Positions 42,925-51,790 of a stretch of 64,000 nucleotides of DNA are shown piece by piece. The first letter of the stretch is position 1; every line of letters begins with the position of its first letter. A program made the translations under genes and the position numbers. The DNA lies in NCBI RefSeq assembly GCF_028993575.1, contig NZ_CP118615.1, positions 4,431,001-4,495,000 of the forward strand, given 5' to 3'. Source of the DNA: Micromonospora cathayae. GTDB lineage: Bacteria; Actinomycetota; Actinomycetes; Mycobacteriales; Micromonosporaceae. The notes beneath the pieces are model-generated. The model had not been told where the DNA came from, did not search any database, and was given only the letters and a program-made list of their open reading frames with translations.

Positions 42925-45837
42925 ATGGCCGACCACACCACCCCGCACCACCGTCCACCCCGAACCCGGGTCCGCGCCGGCCTGGCCGCCCTCGCCGCGA
43001 CCACGCTGGTCGCGGCCTCGGTCACCGTGGTCGCGCTGACCTCCACCGCCACCCCGGCGCGGGCCGCCGGGCTGTCCCCGTTCGACATTCCCGGCCGGGG
43101 CGCGACCGTCCCGTTCGTCGAGCACGAGGCCGAGGAGGTCACCCACACCGGCACCCGGATCGGCCCGGACCGCCGCTACGGCACCCTGCCGTCGGAGGCG
43201 TCCGGCCGGGAGGCGGTCACCCTCGACGCGGTCGGCGAGTACGTCGAGTTCACCCTCACCGCCCCGGCCGACGCGGTGACCTTCCGGTACAGCCTGCCGG
43301 ACAACGCCGCCGGCACCGGCCGGGACGCCACCATCGACCTGCGGGTCAACGGCACCCTGGTCCGGGCGGTCCCGGTCACCTCCCGGTACGGCTGGTACTA
43401 CGGCGGATACCCGTTCAACAACAACCCCGGCGACACCAACCCGCACCACTTCTACGACGAGACCCGCGCCTTCCTCGGCGGCACCCACCCGGCCGGCACG
43501 AAGGTCCGCCTCCAGGTGTCCTCGACCGCCCAGTCGCCCACCTTCACCATCGACCTGGCCGACTTCGAGCTGGTCGGCGCGCCGATCGCCAAGCCGGCGG
43601 GGGTGCTGGACGTGGTGACCGACTTCGGGGCCGACCCGACCGGAGCCACCGACTCCACCGCGAAGTTCCAGGCCGCCGTGGACGCCGGCAGGACTCAGGG
43701 GCGGGCGGTGTGGATCCCCACCGGCACCTTCACCCTCTGGGACCACGTGGTCGTCGACGGGGTCACCCTGCGCGGCGCGGGCCCGTGGTACTCGGTGCTC
43801 GGCGGCCGGCACCCCACCGACCGCAAACGTGCCGTGGGCATCTACGGCAAGTACGTGCCCGGCGGCGGTTACACCGGCGAGATCCGCCCGCACGAGGCGA
43901 ACGGACCGAGCCGCAACGTCACCCTGCGGGACTTCGCCATCATCGGCGACATCCGGGAACGGGTGGACGACGACCAGGTCAACGCCATGGGCGGCGCGAT
44001 GACCGACTCGGTGGTGGACAACGTCTGGATGCAGCACACCAAGGTCGGGGCCTGGATGGACGGCCCGATGAACAACTTCACCATCCGCAACAGCCGGATC
44101 CTGGACCAGACCGCCGACGGGGTGAACTTCCACACCGGCGTCACCAACTCGACGGTCACCAACACGTTCGTCCGCAACACCGGCGACGACGCCCTCGCCA
44201 TGTGGGCGCAGAACGTGCCGAACGTCAACAACGCCTTCACCTTCAACACCATCGGCGTGACCATCCTCGCCAACCACCTGGTCAGCTACGGTGGCCGGGA
44301 CATCAGGATCACCGACAACGTGACCGCGGACTCGGTCACCAACGGCGGGGGCATCCACATCGCGAACCGGTACCCCGGGGTGCAGGGGCCGACCGCCGTG
44401 CTGGGCACCTGGACGGTCGCCCGCAACACCCTGATCCGCAACGGCAACTCCGACTACAACTGGAACTTCGGGGTCGGCGCGATCTGGTTCTCCGCACTGA
44501 ACGAGGCGTTCCAGAACCCGACCGTCAACATCACCGACACCGACATCCTGGACAGCTCCTACGCCGCGCTGCACTGGATCGAGGGCCAGACCAACGGGAT
44601 CAACCTCAACAACGTCCGCATCGACAGGGCGGGCACGTACGCGCTCCAGGTGCAGGCCGCCAGCCGGGTCTCGTTCACCAACGTCCGGGCCACCGGCATC
44701 GCCCAGGCCAACCCGATGCACAACTGCGTGGGTAGCGGGTTCCAGATCACCCAGGGCGCCGGCAACTCCGGCTGGTACACGTCCACCCCGTACTGCGGGC
44801 CGTGGCCGGAGCCGCGGTGGGGGAGCGGCCCGACCACCCCGCCGACCACCGGTAACCCGACCACCCCGCCGCCCACCACGCCCCCGCCCACGACCCCACC
44901 GCCGACCACGCCGCCCCCGTCCGGTGGCAACCTGGCCGCCGGCCGCCCGGTCACCGCGTCCAGCAGCAACCAGACGTACGCGCCGGCCAACGCGGTCGAC
45001 GGCAACCCGGCCAGCTACTGGGAGAGCGCCAACAACGCGTTCCCGCAGACCCTGACCGTGGACCTCGGCGCGGCCCGGTCGGTCGACCGGGTGGTGCTGA
45101 GACTGCCCGCCGGCTGGGAGCGCCGGACCCAGACCATCGCGGTGGCCGGCTCCACCGACGGCGGCACGTACACCACCCTCGCGGCGGCGTCCGGCCGGAC
45201 CTTCGACCCGGCGACCGGCAACACCGTCACCGTCGGCCTGCCGGCCGGTGACCGCCGCTTCGTCCGGCTGACCGTCAGCGCCAACACCGGCTGGCCGGCG
45301 GCCCAGGTGTCGGAGTTCGAGGTGTACGGCGGCACCCCGCCGACCACGCCCCCGCCGACCACGCCCCCGCCGACCACGCCGCCCCCGACCACGCCCCCGC
45401 CGACCACGGCCCCGCCCACCGGGAACCTCGCCGCCGGCCGTCCGGCCACCGCCACCAGCCACGCCGACGTGTACGTCGCCGGCAACACCACCGACGGCAA
45501 CCCGAACACCTACTGGGAGAGCGCCAACAACGCCTTCCCCCAGTCGCTGACCGTGGACCTCGGCACGGTCCGGCCGGTGTCCCGGCTGGTGCTGCGGCTG
45601 CCCCAGCAGGCGGCCTGGCAGACCCGCACCCAGACGCTCGCCGTGCTCGGCTCCACCGACGGCACGACGTACACCACGCTGCGGGCCTCCGCCGGCTACA
45701 CCTTCAACCCCACCAGCGGGAACGTCGTCACCATCAGTTTGCCGGCCGGGGACCGCCGCTTCCTCCGGCTCACCGTCACCGGCAACACCGGCTGGCCCGC
45801 CGGACAGCTCGCCGAGTTCGAGGCGTACGCCACCTAG
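42925..45837 (+). CDS. Secreted GH87-type alpha-1,3-glucanase with two C-terminal discoidin modules
   Basis: 970 residues. Signal peptide with cleavage near ATPARA (about 47). Order: carbohydrate-binding-type module (55-225; EHEAEEVTHTGT), beta-helix catalytic domain (228-625), Pro/Thr linker (634-666), discoidin module (667-800), second Pro/Thr linker (803-831), discoidin module (832-970). Catalytic-type residues D398 (TADGVNFH) and D421/D422 (NTGDDALAMW) have the GH87 spacing. The binding modules are at the C-terminus, opposite to two of its paralogues. GAAAGGGAGAG ribosome site upstream of ATG 42925. Confidence 0.85.
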   Translation: MADHTTPHHRPPRTRVRAGLAALAATTLVAASVTVVALTSTATPARAAGLSPFDIPGRGATVPFVEHEAEEVTHTGTRIGPDRRYGTLPSEASGREAVTLDAVGEYVEFTLTAPADAVTFRYSLPDNAAGTGRDATIDLRVNGTLVRAVPVTSRYGWYYGGYPFNNNPGDTNPHHFYDETRAFLGGTHPAGTKVRLQVSSTAQSPTFTIDLADFELVGAPIAKPAGVLDVVTDFGADPTGATDSTAKFQAAVDAGRTQGRAVWIPTGTFTLWDHVVVDGVTLRGAGPWYSVLGGRHPTDRKRAVGIYGKYVPGGGYTGEIRPHEANGPSRNVTLRDFAIIGDIRERVDDDQVNAMGGAMTDSVVDNVWMQHTKVGAWMDGPMNNFTIRNSRILDQTADGVNFHTGVTNSTVTNTFVRNTGDDALAMWAQNVPNVNNAFTFNTIGVTILANHLVSYGGRDIRITDNVTADSVTNGGGIHIANRYPGVQGPTAVLGTWTVARNTLIRNGNSDYNWNFGVGAIWFSALNEAFQNPTVNITDTDILDSSYAALHWIEGQTNGINLNNVRIDRAGTYALQVQAASRVSFTNVRATGIAQANPMHNCVGSGFQITQGAGNSGWYTSTPYCGPWPEPRWGSGPTTPPTTGNPTTPPPTTPPPTTPPPTTPPPSGGNLAAGRPVTASSSNQTYAPANAVDGNPASYWESANNAFPQTLTVDLGAARSVDRVVLRLPAGWERRTQTIAVAGSTDGGTYTTLAAASGRTFDPATGNTVTVGLPAGDRRFVRLTVSANTGWPAAQVSEFEVYGGTPPTTPPPTTPPPTTPPPTTPPPTTAPPTGNLAAGRPATATSHADVYVAGNTTDGNPNTYWESANNAFPQSLTVDLGTVRPVSRLVLRLPQQAAWQTRTQTLAVLGSTDGTTYTTLRASAGYTFNPTSGNVVTISLPAGDRRFLRLTVTGNTGWPAGQLAEFEAYAT
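44820..44925 (+). repeat. Pro/Thr linker coding repeat
   Basis: Imperfect reiteration of ccgaccacgccccc encoding TTPPP units between the catalytic and first discoidin modules of the 42925-45837 protein. A second tract of the same kind is at 45331-45419. Both are likely slippage-prone. Confidence 0.85.
45331..45419 (+). repeat. Second Pro/Thr linker coding repeat
   Basis: TTPPP-encoding units between the two discoidin modules of the same protein; nearly identical in sequence to the first linker. Confidence 0.85.
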
Positions 45838-45841
45838 CGGT

Positions 45842-45883
45842 GCGGGGCCCTTTCTGACGCCTCGTGCACCGGAAGGGCCCCGC
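45842..45883 (+). terminator. Terminator hairpin, 11-12 bp stem
   Basis: GCGGGGCCCTTT (45842-45853) pairs with GAAGGGCCCCGC (45872-45883), last pair wobble, 18-nt loop, 5 nt after the stop of the GH87-type gene. Confidence 0.85.
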
Positions 45884-45958
45884 CCGACACGTCACCCCCT
45901 GGCACCACCCGCCCCTCCGCACCCCCACCCCCGCCCCGGAGAGAGGTGTACCCCCACC

Positions 45959-48900
45959 ATGTCCAGAATCCGTACCAGACTTGTCGCGGCGCTGGCCGCG
46001 CTCGGCCTGGCCGTCACCGTGGCACCGGCACTGCCCGCCGCGCCCGCCGCCGCGGCCGGCGGTCCCAACCTCGCCGCCGGCCGACCCGCCTCGGTCAGCA
46101 GCACCAACGGCCCGTACGTCGCGGCCAACCTGACCGACGGCAACCAGGCCAGCTACTGGGAGAGCAGCGGCGCGCTCCCGCAGTGGGCCCAGGTCGACCT
46201 GGGCGCCGCCGTCGCCGTCGACCAGGTCAGGCTGAAGCTGCCGGCCGGCTGGGAGGGACGTACCCAGACCCTGTCGGTCCAGGGCAGCACGGACGGCGGC
46301 GGCTTCAGCACCCTCGTCGCCTCGGCCGGGCAGGCGTTCGGCCCGGCCAACGGCAACACCGTCACCGTCAACCTGCCGGTCGCCACCGTCCGGTACGTCC
46401 GGGTCGCCGTCACCGCGAACACCGGCTGGCCCGCCGCCCAGCTCGCCGAACTCGAGGTGTACGGGGTCTCCACCTCGTCGACCAACCTCGCCCTCGGCCG
46501 GAGCACGACGGCCAGCGGACACTCCGACGTGTACGTCGCCGGCAACGCCACCGACGGCAACCCGGGCAGCTACTGGGAGAGCCCGAACAACGCCTTCCCG
46601 CAGTGGCTCCGGGTGGACCTGGGCAGCGCCGTCGGCGTGAACCGGGTGGTACTGAAGCTGCCGCCCGGCTGGGAGGCCCGCACCCAGACGCTGACCGTGC
46701 AGGGCAGCACCGACGGGTCCACGTTCTCGACGCTCGTCGCCTCGGCCGGGTACGCCTTCAACCCGGCCAGCGGCAACACCGTGACCATCACCTTCGGCAC
46801 CGCCACCACCCGGTACCTGCGGCTGCACGTCACCGCCAACACCGGCTGGCCCGCCGGGCAGCTCTCCGAGCTGGAGGTCTACGGCCCGTCGACCGGTGAC
46901 ACGGTCGCGCCGACCGCGCCGGGCAACCTCGCGTTCACCGAGCCGGCCCCCGGGCAGATCCGGCTGACCTGGTCGGCGTCGACCGACAACGTCGGGGTGA
47001 CCGGGTACGACGTGTACGCCAACGGCACGCTGCGCACCAGCGTGACCGGCACCACCCTGACCTACACCGACACCCAGCCGGCCAGCGCCACGGTCACGTA
47101 CCACGTCCGGGCGAAGGACGCCGCCGGCAACCAGTCCGCCAGCAGCAACACCGTCACCCGGACCGGGGACACCGGCGACACCGTCGCGCCGTCCGCGCCG
47201 ACCAACCTGGCGTACACCCGGCCCGCTGCGGGGCAGATCCGGTTGACCTGGTCGGCGTCGACGGACAACGTCGGGGTGACCGGGTACGACGTGTACGCCA
47301 ACGGCACCCTTCGGGGCAGCGTGAACGGTACGACGCTCAGCTACACCGACACCCAGCCGGACACCGCCACCGTCTCGTACCACGTGCGGGCGAAGGACGC
47401 GGCGGGCAACGTGTCGGCGACCAGCAACACCGTCACCCGGCCCGGTGACACCCCGGGCGGCGGCACCAACCTGGCCGTCGGCAAGCCGGCCACCGCCTCG
47501 TCGGTGGTGCACGTGTTCGAGGCGGCCAACGCCGTCGACGACAACGTGGCCACCTACTGGGAGGGCGCGCCCGGGGCGTACCCGAGCACGCTGACCGTGG
47601 CGCTGGGCGCGAACGCCAGCATCAGCGCGATCGTGGTCAAGCTCAACCCCGACCCGGCGTGGGGACCGCGTACCCAGACCTTCCAGGTGCTCGGCCGCGA
47701 GCAGTCGGCGTCGGGTTTCACCAGCCTGGTCGGCTCGGCGACGTACTCGTTCAGCCCGGCCGGCAGCAACACGGTGACCGTCCCGGTCAGCGCGACCGCT
47801 GCCGACGTCCGCCTCCAGTTCACCGCGAACTCCGGTTCGTCCAACGGGCAGGTCGCCGAACTCCAGGTGATCGGTACCCCGGCCCCGAACCCGGACCTGA
47901 CGGTCACCGGCCTGACCGCCTCGCCGTCCGCGCCGGTCGAGACCGACCCGATCACCCTGTCGGCCACCGTCCGCAACGCCGGCACCGCCGTCGCCGGGGC
48001 CACCGCCGTGGGCCTCTACCTGGGTACCACCAAGGTCGGCACCGCCACCGTCGGGGCGCTCGCCGCCGGGGCGTCGACCACCGTCTCGGCGGCGGTCGGG
48101 CCGCAGAACGCCGGCACGTACCCGCTGACCGCGAAGGTCGACGAGGCCAACACGGTCATCGAGCAGAACGAGGCGAACAACAGCTTCACCAGCCCGACCG
48201 CGCTGACGGTACGCCCGGTGGACAGCTCCGACCTGGTCGCCTCGGCGGTCACCTGGTCGCCGGGCACCCCCAGCGCCGGCAACACGGTCAGCTTCGCGGT
48301 CACCATCCGCAACCAGGGCACCGTCGCCTCGGCCGGCGGCGCGCACGGCATCACGCTGACCGTGCGCAACGACGCCGGCACCGTGGTCCGGACCCTGACC
48401 GGCTCGTACACCGGCACCATCGCCGCCGGGGCGACCGCCGGCCCGCTGAACCTGGGCACCTGGACGGCGGCGAACGGCCGGTACACCGTCCGGGTGGTGC
48501 TCGCCGACGACGCCAACGAGCTGCCCGTCAAGCGGGCCAACAACACCAGCGACCGGCCGCTGTTCGTCGGTCGCGGGGCCAACCTCGGCTACGACATGTA
48601 CGAGGCCGAGGACGGCACGGCCGGCGGCGGGGCGCAGGTGATCGGGCCGAACCGGACCATCGGCGACCTGGCGGGTGAGGCGTCCGGCCGGCGCGCGGTC
48701 ACCCTCAACACCACCGGCGCGTACGTCGAGTGGACCACCAAGGCCCCGACGAACACCCTGGTCACCCGCTTCTCCATCCCGGACGCGGCCGGTGGCGGGG
48801 GGATCAGCTCGACGTTGAACATCTACGTCGACGGGGTGCTGCACAAGCCGATCAGCCTCACCTCCCGCTACACCTGGCTGTACGGCGCGGAGGCCAGCCC

Positions 48901-50260
48901 CGGCAACTCGCCCGGCGCGGGCGGCCCCCGGCACATCTACGACGAGGCCAACGTGATGTTGAACTCGACGATCCCGGCGGGCAGCCGGATCCGGCTCCAG
49001 AAGGACCCGGCGAACAGCACCACGTACGCGATCGACTTCGTGAACCTGGAGCTGGTCGCGCCCCGGGCCAACCCGGACCCGGCCCGCTACCGGGTGCCCA
49101 ACGGGTTCAGCCACGCCGACGTGCAGGCCGCGCTGGACGCGGTCCGGATGGACACCACCGGCAACCTGGTCGGGGTGTACCTGCCGGCCGGCAGCTACGA
49201 GACCGCGCAGAAGTTCCAGGTGTACGGCAAGCCGGTCCGGGTGGTCGGCGCGGGCATGTGGTACACCCGGTTCCAGACCCCGCAGTCCCAGGAGAACACC
49301 GACGCCGGGTTCCGGGTGGAGTCCTCGGCCAGCGGGTCGACCTTCGCGCACCTGGCGTTCTTCGGCAACTACACCAACCGGATCGACGGGCCGGGCAAGG
49401 TGTGGGGTGAGCTGAAGGACGTGGACAACCTGACCCTGGACAGCGTCTGGGTGGAGCACACCGTCTGCGCGTACTGGGGGGTGAGCGTCAGCGGGTTGCA
49501 GATCCGGGACAGCCGGTTCCGCAACACCTTCGCCGACGCGGTCAACCTCACCAACGGCAGCACGAACAACCTGGTCACCAACTCGGAGGGCCGGTCCAAC
49601 GGGGACGACGCGTTCGCGTTGTTCTCCGCCACCGACCAGGGCGCGTCCACCGGCAACCACGGCAACGTGTTCGAGAACCTGACCGCCACGCTGACCTGGC
49701 GGGCGGCCGGGGTGGCGGTGTACGGCGGCTACGACAACGTGTTCCGCAACATGTACATCGCGGACATGCTGACGTACTCCGGCATCACCATCAGCTCGCT
49801 GGACTTCGGGTACCCCTTCGTCGGGTTCGGGGCCAGCCCACCGACCCGGTTCGAGAACATCTCGCTGATCCGGGCCGGCGGTCACTTCTGGGGCGCGCAG
49901 ACCTTCCCGGCGATCTGGGTCTTCTCCGCCTCGAAGGAGTTCCGGGGCATCCGGGTCAGTGACGTCGACATCGTCGACCCGACGTACTCGGGGATCATGT
50001 TCCAGACCAAGTACAACGGGGCGGGGCAGCCGGAGAACCCGGTCACCGACACGGTCTTTACCAACGTGTCGATCTCCGGGGCGCGCAGGAGCGGGGACGC
50101 CTTCGACGCGAAGTCCGGCTTCGGTGTCTGGGTCAACGAGATGCCCGAGCAGGGACAGGGCCCGGCGGTCGGCTCGGCCACCTTCGTCAACCTGCGGCTG
50201 AGCGACAACCACCAGGACATCCGGAACACCACGTCCACCTTCACCATCAACCGGAGCTGA
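45959..50260 (+). CDS. Secreted GH87-type alpha-1,3-glucanase, largest form
   Basis: 1433 residues. Sec signal (1-32), discoidin modules at about 35-165 and 175-310, two FN3 domains (316-403, 409-496), a third discoidin-like module (500-640), CARDB domains (645-745, 756-870), a carbohydrate-binding-type module (879-1040; YEAEDGTAGG) and a C-terminal beta-helix (1045-1433). Catalytic-type residues D1193 (FADAVNL) and D1216/D1217 (NGDDAFALF) keep the GH87 spacing, although flanking residues differ from the other three. ATG 45959 has GGAGAGAGG upstream. Likely cell-free or polymer-bound enzyme. Confidence 0.84.
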   Translation: MSRIRTRLVAALAALGLAVTVAPALPAAPAAAAGGPNLAAGRPASVSSTNGPYVAANLTDGNQASYWESSGALPQWAQVDLGAAVAVDQVRLKLPAGWEGRTQTLSVQGSTDGGGFSTLVASAGQAFGPANGNTVTVNLPVATVRYVRVAVTANTGWPAAQLAELEVYGVSTSSTNLALGRSTTASGHSDVYVAGNATDGNPGSYWESPNNAFPQWLRVDLGSAVGVNRVVLKLPPGWEARTQTLTVQGSTDGSTFSTLVASAGYAFNPASGNTVTITFGTATTRYLRLHVTANTGWPAGQLSELEVYGPSTGDTVAPTAPGNLAFTEPAPGQIRLTWSASTDNVGVTGYDVYANGTLRTSVTGTTLTYTDTQPASATVTYHVRAKDAAGNQSASSNTVTRTGDTGDTVAPSAPTNLAYTRPAAGQIRLTWSASTDNVGVTGYDVYANGTLRGSVNGTTLSYTDTQPDTATVSYHVRAKDAAGNVSATSNTVTRPGDTPGGGTNLAVGKPATASSVVHVFEAANAVDDNVATYWEGAPGAYPSTLTVALGANASISAIVVKLNPDPAWGPRTQTFQVLGREQSASGFTSLVGSATYSFSPAGSNTVTVPVSATAADVRLQFTANSGSSNGQVAELQVIGTPAPNPDLTVTGLTASPSAPVETDPITLSATVRNAGTAVAGATAVGLYLGTTKVGTATVGALAAGASTTVSAAVGPQNAGTYPLTAKVDEANTVIEQNEANNSFTSPTALTVRPVDSSDLVASAVTWSPGTPSAGNTVSFAVTIRNQGTVASAGGAHGITLTVRNDAGTVVRTLTGSYTGTIAAGATAGPLNLGTWTAANGRYTVRVVLADDANELPVKRANNTSDRPLFVGRGANLGYDMYEAEDGTAGGGAQVIGPNRTIGDLAGEASGRRAVTLNTTGAYVEWTTKAPTNTLVTRFSIPDAAGGGGISSTLNIYVDGVLHKPISLTSRYTWLYGAEASPGNSPGAGGPRHIYDEANVMLNSTIPAGSRIRLQKDPANSTTYAIDFVNLELVAPRANPDPARYRVPNGFSHADVQAALDAVRMDTTGNLVGVYLPAGSYETAQKFQVYGKPVRVVGAGMWYTRFQTPQSQENTDAGFRVESSASGSTFAHLAFFGNYTNRIDGPGKVWGELKDVDNLTLDSVWVEHTVCAYWGVSVSGLQIRDSRFRNTFADAVNLTNGSTNNLVTNSEGRSNGDDAFALFSATDQGASTGNHGNVFENLTATLTWRAAGVAVYGGYDNVFRNMYIADMLTYSGITISSLDFGYPFVGFGASPPTRFENISLIRAGGHFWGAQTFPAIWVFSASKEFRGIRVSDVDIVDPTYSGIMFQTKYNGAGQPENPVTDTVFTNVSISGARRSGDAFDAKSGFGVWVNEMPEQGQGPAVGSATFVNLRLSDNHQDIRNTTSTFTINRS
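46904..47442 (+). repeat. Duplicated FN3-coding segment, 279-bp period
   Basis: Two adjacent FN3 domains of the preceding protein (46904-47182 and 47183-47442). A stretch of about 70 bp (46961-47028 against 47240-47307) is identical except for two bases, far closer than the rest of the repeat, indicating recent duplication or gene conversion. Confidence 0.85.
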
Positions 50261-50273
50261 CCGGTACGTCCCG

Positions 50274-50306
50274 GTACGCCGTCGGGAGGGCTCCCCGGCG
50301 GCGTAC
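50274..50306 (+). terminator. Terminator hairpin
   Basis: GTACGCCG (50274-50281) pairs with CGGCGTAC (50299-50306), with further GC pairing (CGGG/CCCCG) inside, 13 nt after the GH87-type stop. Confidence 0.8.
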
Positions 50307-50405
50307 CGCCGTGCACGGCACATGACGGTTCCGTGACATTACCGGGAGTCGCGGTGGCGGGCGGCCGTTTGCCAGGTTGCCCTGCTAGCTTCCGCCGCCG
50401 ACGGG

Positions 50406-50463
50406 ATCCACTGAGGACGGCGTGGATTCCGTTGCCCCGCAAGGGCCGTAGCTGGGAATCCCA
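50406..50463 (+). other. Structured leader upstream of spo0M-like gene
   Basis: Three small stems in series: ATCCAC/GTGGAT (50406-50411, 50422-50427), GCCC/GGGC (50434-50437, 50443-50446) and TGGGAATCCCA (50453-50463). They lie between a TAGCTT-like -10 (about 50386) and the AGGAGG ribosome site at 50501. I could not match a known riboswitch. Confidence 0.4.
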
Positions 50464-50513
50464 CGCGACATGCCGTTGGTGGGCTCCGGTCAGCCGTCAC
50501 AGGAGGACGATTC

Positions 50514-51527
50514 GTGATGTTCAAGAGGATGCTGGGTGCCTTCGGCGTCGGCGGCCCCAGCGTCGACACGGTCCTGTCCAATCCGAGCACCCGACCCGGG
50601 CTGGTCCTGGGCGGGCAGGTGAACCTCACCGGCGGCAGCCACGACGTGGAGATCGACCACGTCACCGTCGGACTGGTCACCCGGGTGGAGATGGACGGCG
50701 CCGAGGAGGAGTACGACGCGTTCGTCGAGTTCCACCGCGTGCAGGTGGCCGGCGGCGTGCACCTGCGGGAGGGGGAGCACCTCGCCCTGCCGTTCCAGGT
50801 CGCGATGCCGTGGGAGACCCCGGTGACCGACCTGTACGGGCAGAACCTGCACGGTATGACCATGGGCCTGCGCACCGAGGTTGCCGTCCGGGGCGCGGTC
50901 GACAAGGGCGACCTCGACCAGGTGTACGTGCACCCGCTGCCGGTGCAGGAGCGCATCCTGGAGGCGTTCGGCCGGCTCGGGTTCGCCTTCAAGGGGGCCG
51001 ACCTGGAGCGGGGGCACATCCACGGCCTGCACCAGACGCTGCCGTTCTACCAGGAGATCGAGTTCTTCGCCGCCCCGCAGTACGCGCACGGCGTGAACGA
51101 GGTCGAGGTGACCTTCGTCGCCAGCGAGTACGGGGTGGACGTGGTCCTCGAGTTCGACAAGCGCGGCGGCCTGTTCACCGAGGGCCACGACTCGTACGGT
51201 CGCTACCACGTCGCCCACGCCGACGCCGACCACGTCGACTGGGCGGCGCAGGTCGACGGCTGGGTCCGCCAGGCCCTCGACCAGTACCACGTCCTCCGGT
51301 CCGGATACGCGCAGCCCGGGTACGGCGCGCCCGGCTACGGCCACCCCGGCTACCACGGGCACAAGGAGGAGCACCACCACGAGGGGCACGGCGGCTCCGG
51401 GATGGGTGCCGTCGCCGCCGGCGTGGTCGGCGGGGCCGCACTCGGCTTCGCCGGTGGGATGGTCGCCGACGAGGTCTTCGACGCCTTCGAGGGCGACGAG
51501 GACGAGGACGGCGACGAGGAGGAGTAG
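50514..51527 (+). CDS. Spo0M-like sporulation-control protein
   Basis: 337 residues. GTG 50514 (AGGAGG 7 nt upstream); ATG 50517 is the next codon and equally possible. Residues 1-240 match the arrestin-fold Spo0M family: MFKRMLGAFGVGGPSVDTVL, PGLVLGGQVNLTGGSHDVEI (landmarks), LPFYQEIEFFAAPQYA. The C-terminus is unusual: Gly/Tyr/His-rich repeats (GYGAPGYGHPGYHGH), a Gly-rich hydrophobic stretch (GAVAAGVVGGAALGFAGGMVA) and an acidic tail, so it could associate with membrane. Not in an operon with kdp; a strong terminator separates them. Confidence 0.88.
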   Translation: MMFKRMLGAFGVGGPSVDTVLSNPSTRPGLVLGGQVNLTGGSHDVEIDHVTVGLVTRVEMDGAEEEYDAFVEFHRVQVAGGVHLREGEHLALPFQVAMPWETPVTDLYGQNLHGMTMGLRTEVAVRGAVDKGDLDQVYVHPLPVQERILEAFGRLGFAFKGADLERGHIHGLHQTLPFYQEIEFFAAPQYAHGVNEVEVTFVASEYGVDVVLEFDKRGGLFTEGHDSYGRYHVAHADADHVDWAAQVDGWVRQALDQYHVLRSGYAQPGYGAPGYGHPGYHGHKEEHHHEGHGGSGMGAVAAGVVGGAALGFAGGMVADEVFDAFEGDEDEDGDEEE

Positions 51528-51538
51528 CCCGCCGCCGG

Positions 51539-51577
51539 ACGACGCCGCGGGTGACAGCCGGTCGCCCGCGGCGTCGT
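51539..51577 (+). terminator. Strong terminator hairpin, about 17 bp
   Basis: ACGACGCCGCGGG (51539-51551) pairs perfectly with 51565-51577, and the stem continues inward (TGAC with GTCG, one G-U) to a 5-nt loop. It lies 11 nt after the Spo0M-like stop. Confidence 0.9.
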
Positions 51578-51734
51578 GGCGTCCGGGGTCCGTCCCGTCA
51601 GCGGGCCCCGGACGTGGCGGTGACCGGCCTCACCCGGCCGGCGGCCGGTGTGAAAAGCGCGTCAAGGAACACCCGGTCGCCGTCATGGTCGCGTTATGGG
51701 CCGTGCCCGAACCGCGGTCGGAGCGTTGTGATTG

Positions 51735-51764
51735 CCCGGCACGGCCGGGAGGCGGCCGTGCGGG
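51735..51764 (+). promoter_or_regulatory. Leader hairpin of the kdp operon with GGAGG loop
   Basis: GCACGGCCG (51739-51747) pairs perfectly with CGGCCGTGC (51753-51761); the 5-nt loop is GGAGG, and CCC/GGG can extend the stem. It ends 14 nt before the GAGGAG ribosome site of the first kdp-region gene. It may control translation or protect the mRNA 5' end. Confidence 0.5.
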
Positions 51765-51790
51765 ACCCGTTCCGCGATGAGGAGTCGGCC

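Noticed and set aside
44820..45419. Short GC-rich direct repeats as possible regulatory or mobile repeats
   Set aside because: They are in frame and code for Pro/Thr linkers between protein modules.
45776..50323. A 1515-codon leftward open frame opposite the largest GH87-type gene
   Set aside because: Same antisense artefact: Val/Gly/Arg-rich with no domain signature and no ribosome site, and it runs through the terminator at 45842-45883.
51578..51790. c-di-AMP (ydaO-type) riboswitch before kdp
   Set aside because: The conserved ydaO sequence blocks are absent; only a simple GGAGG-loop hairpin is seen.
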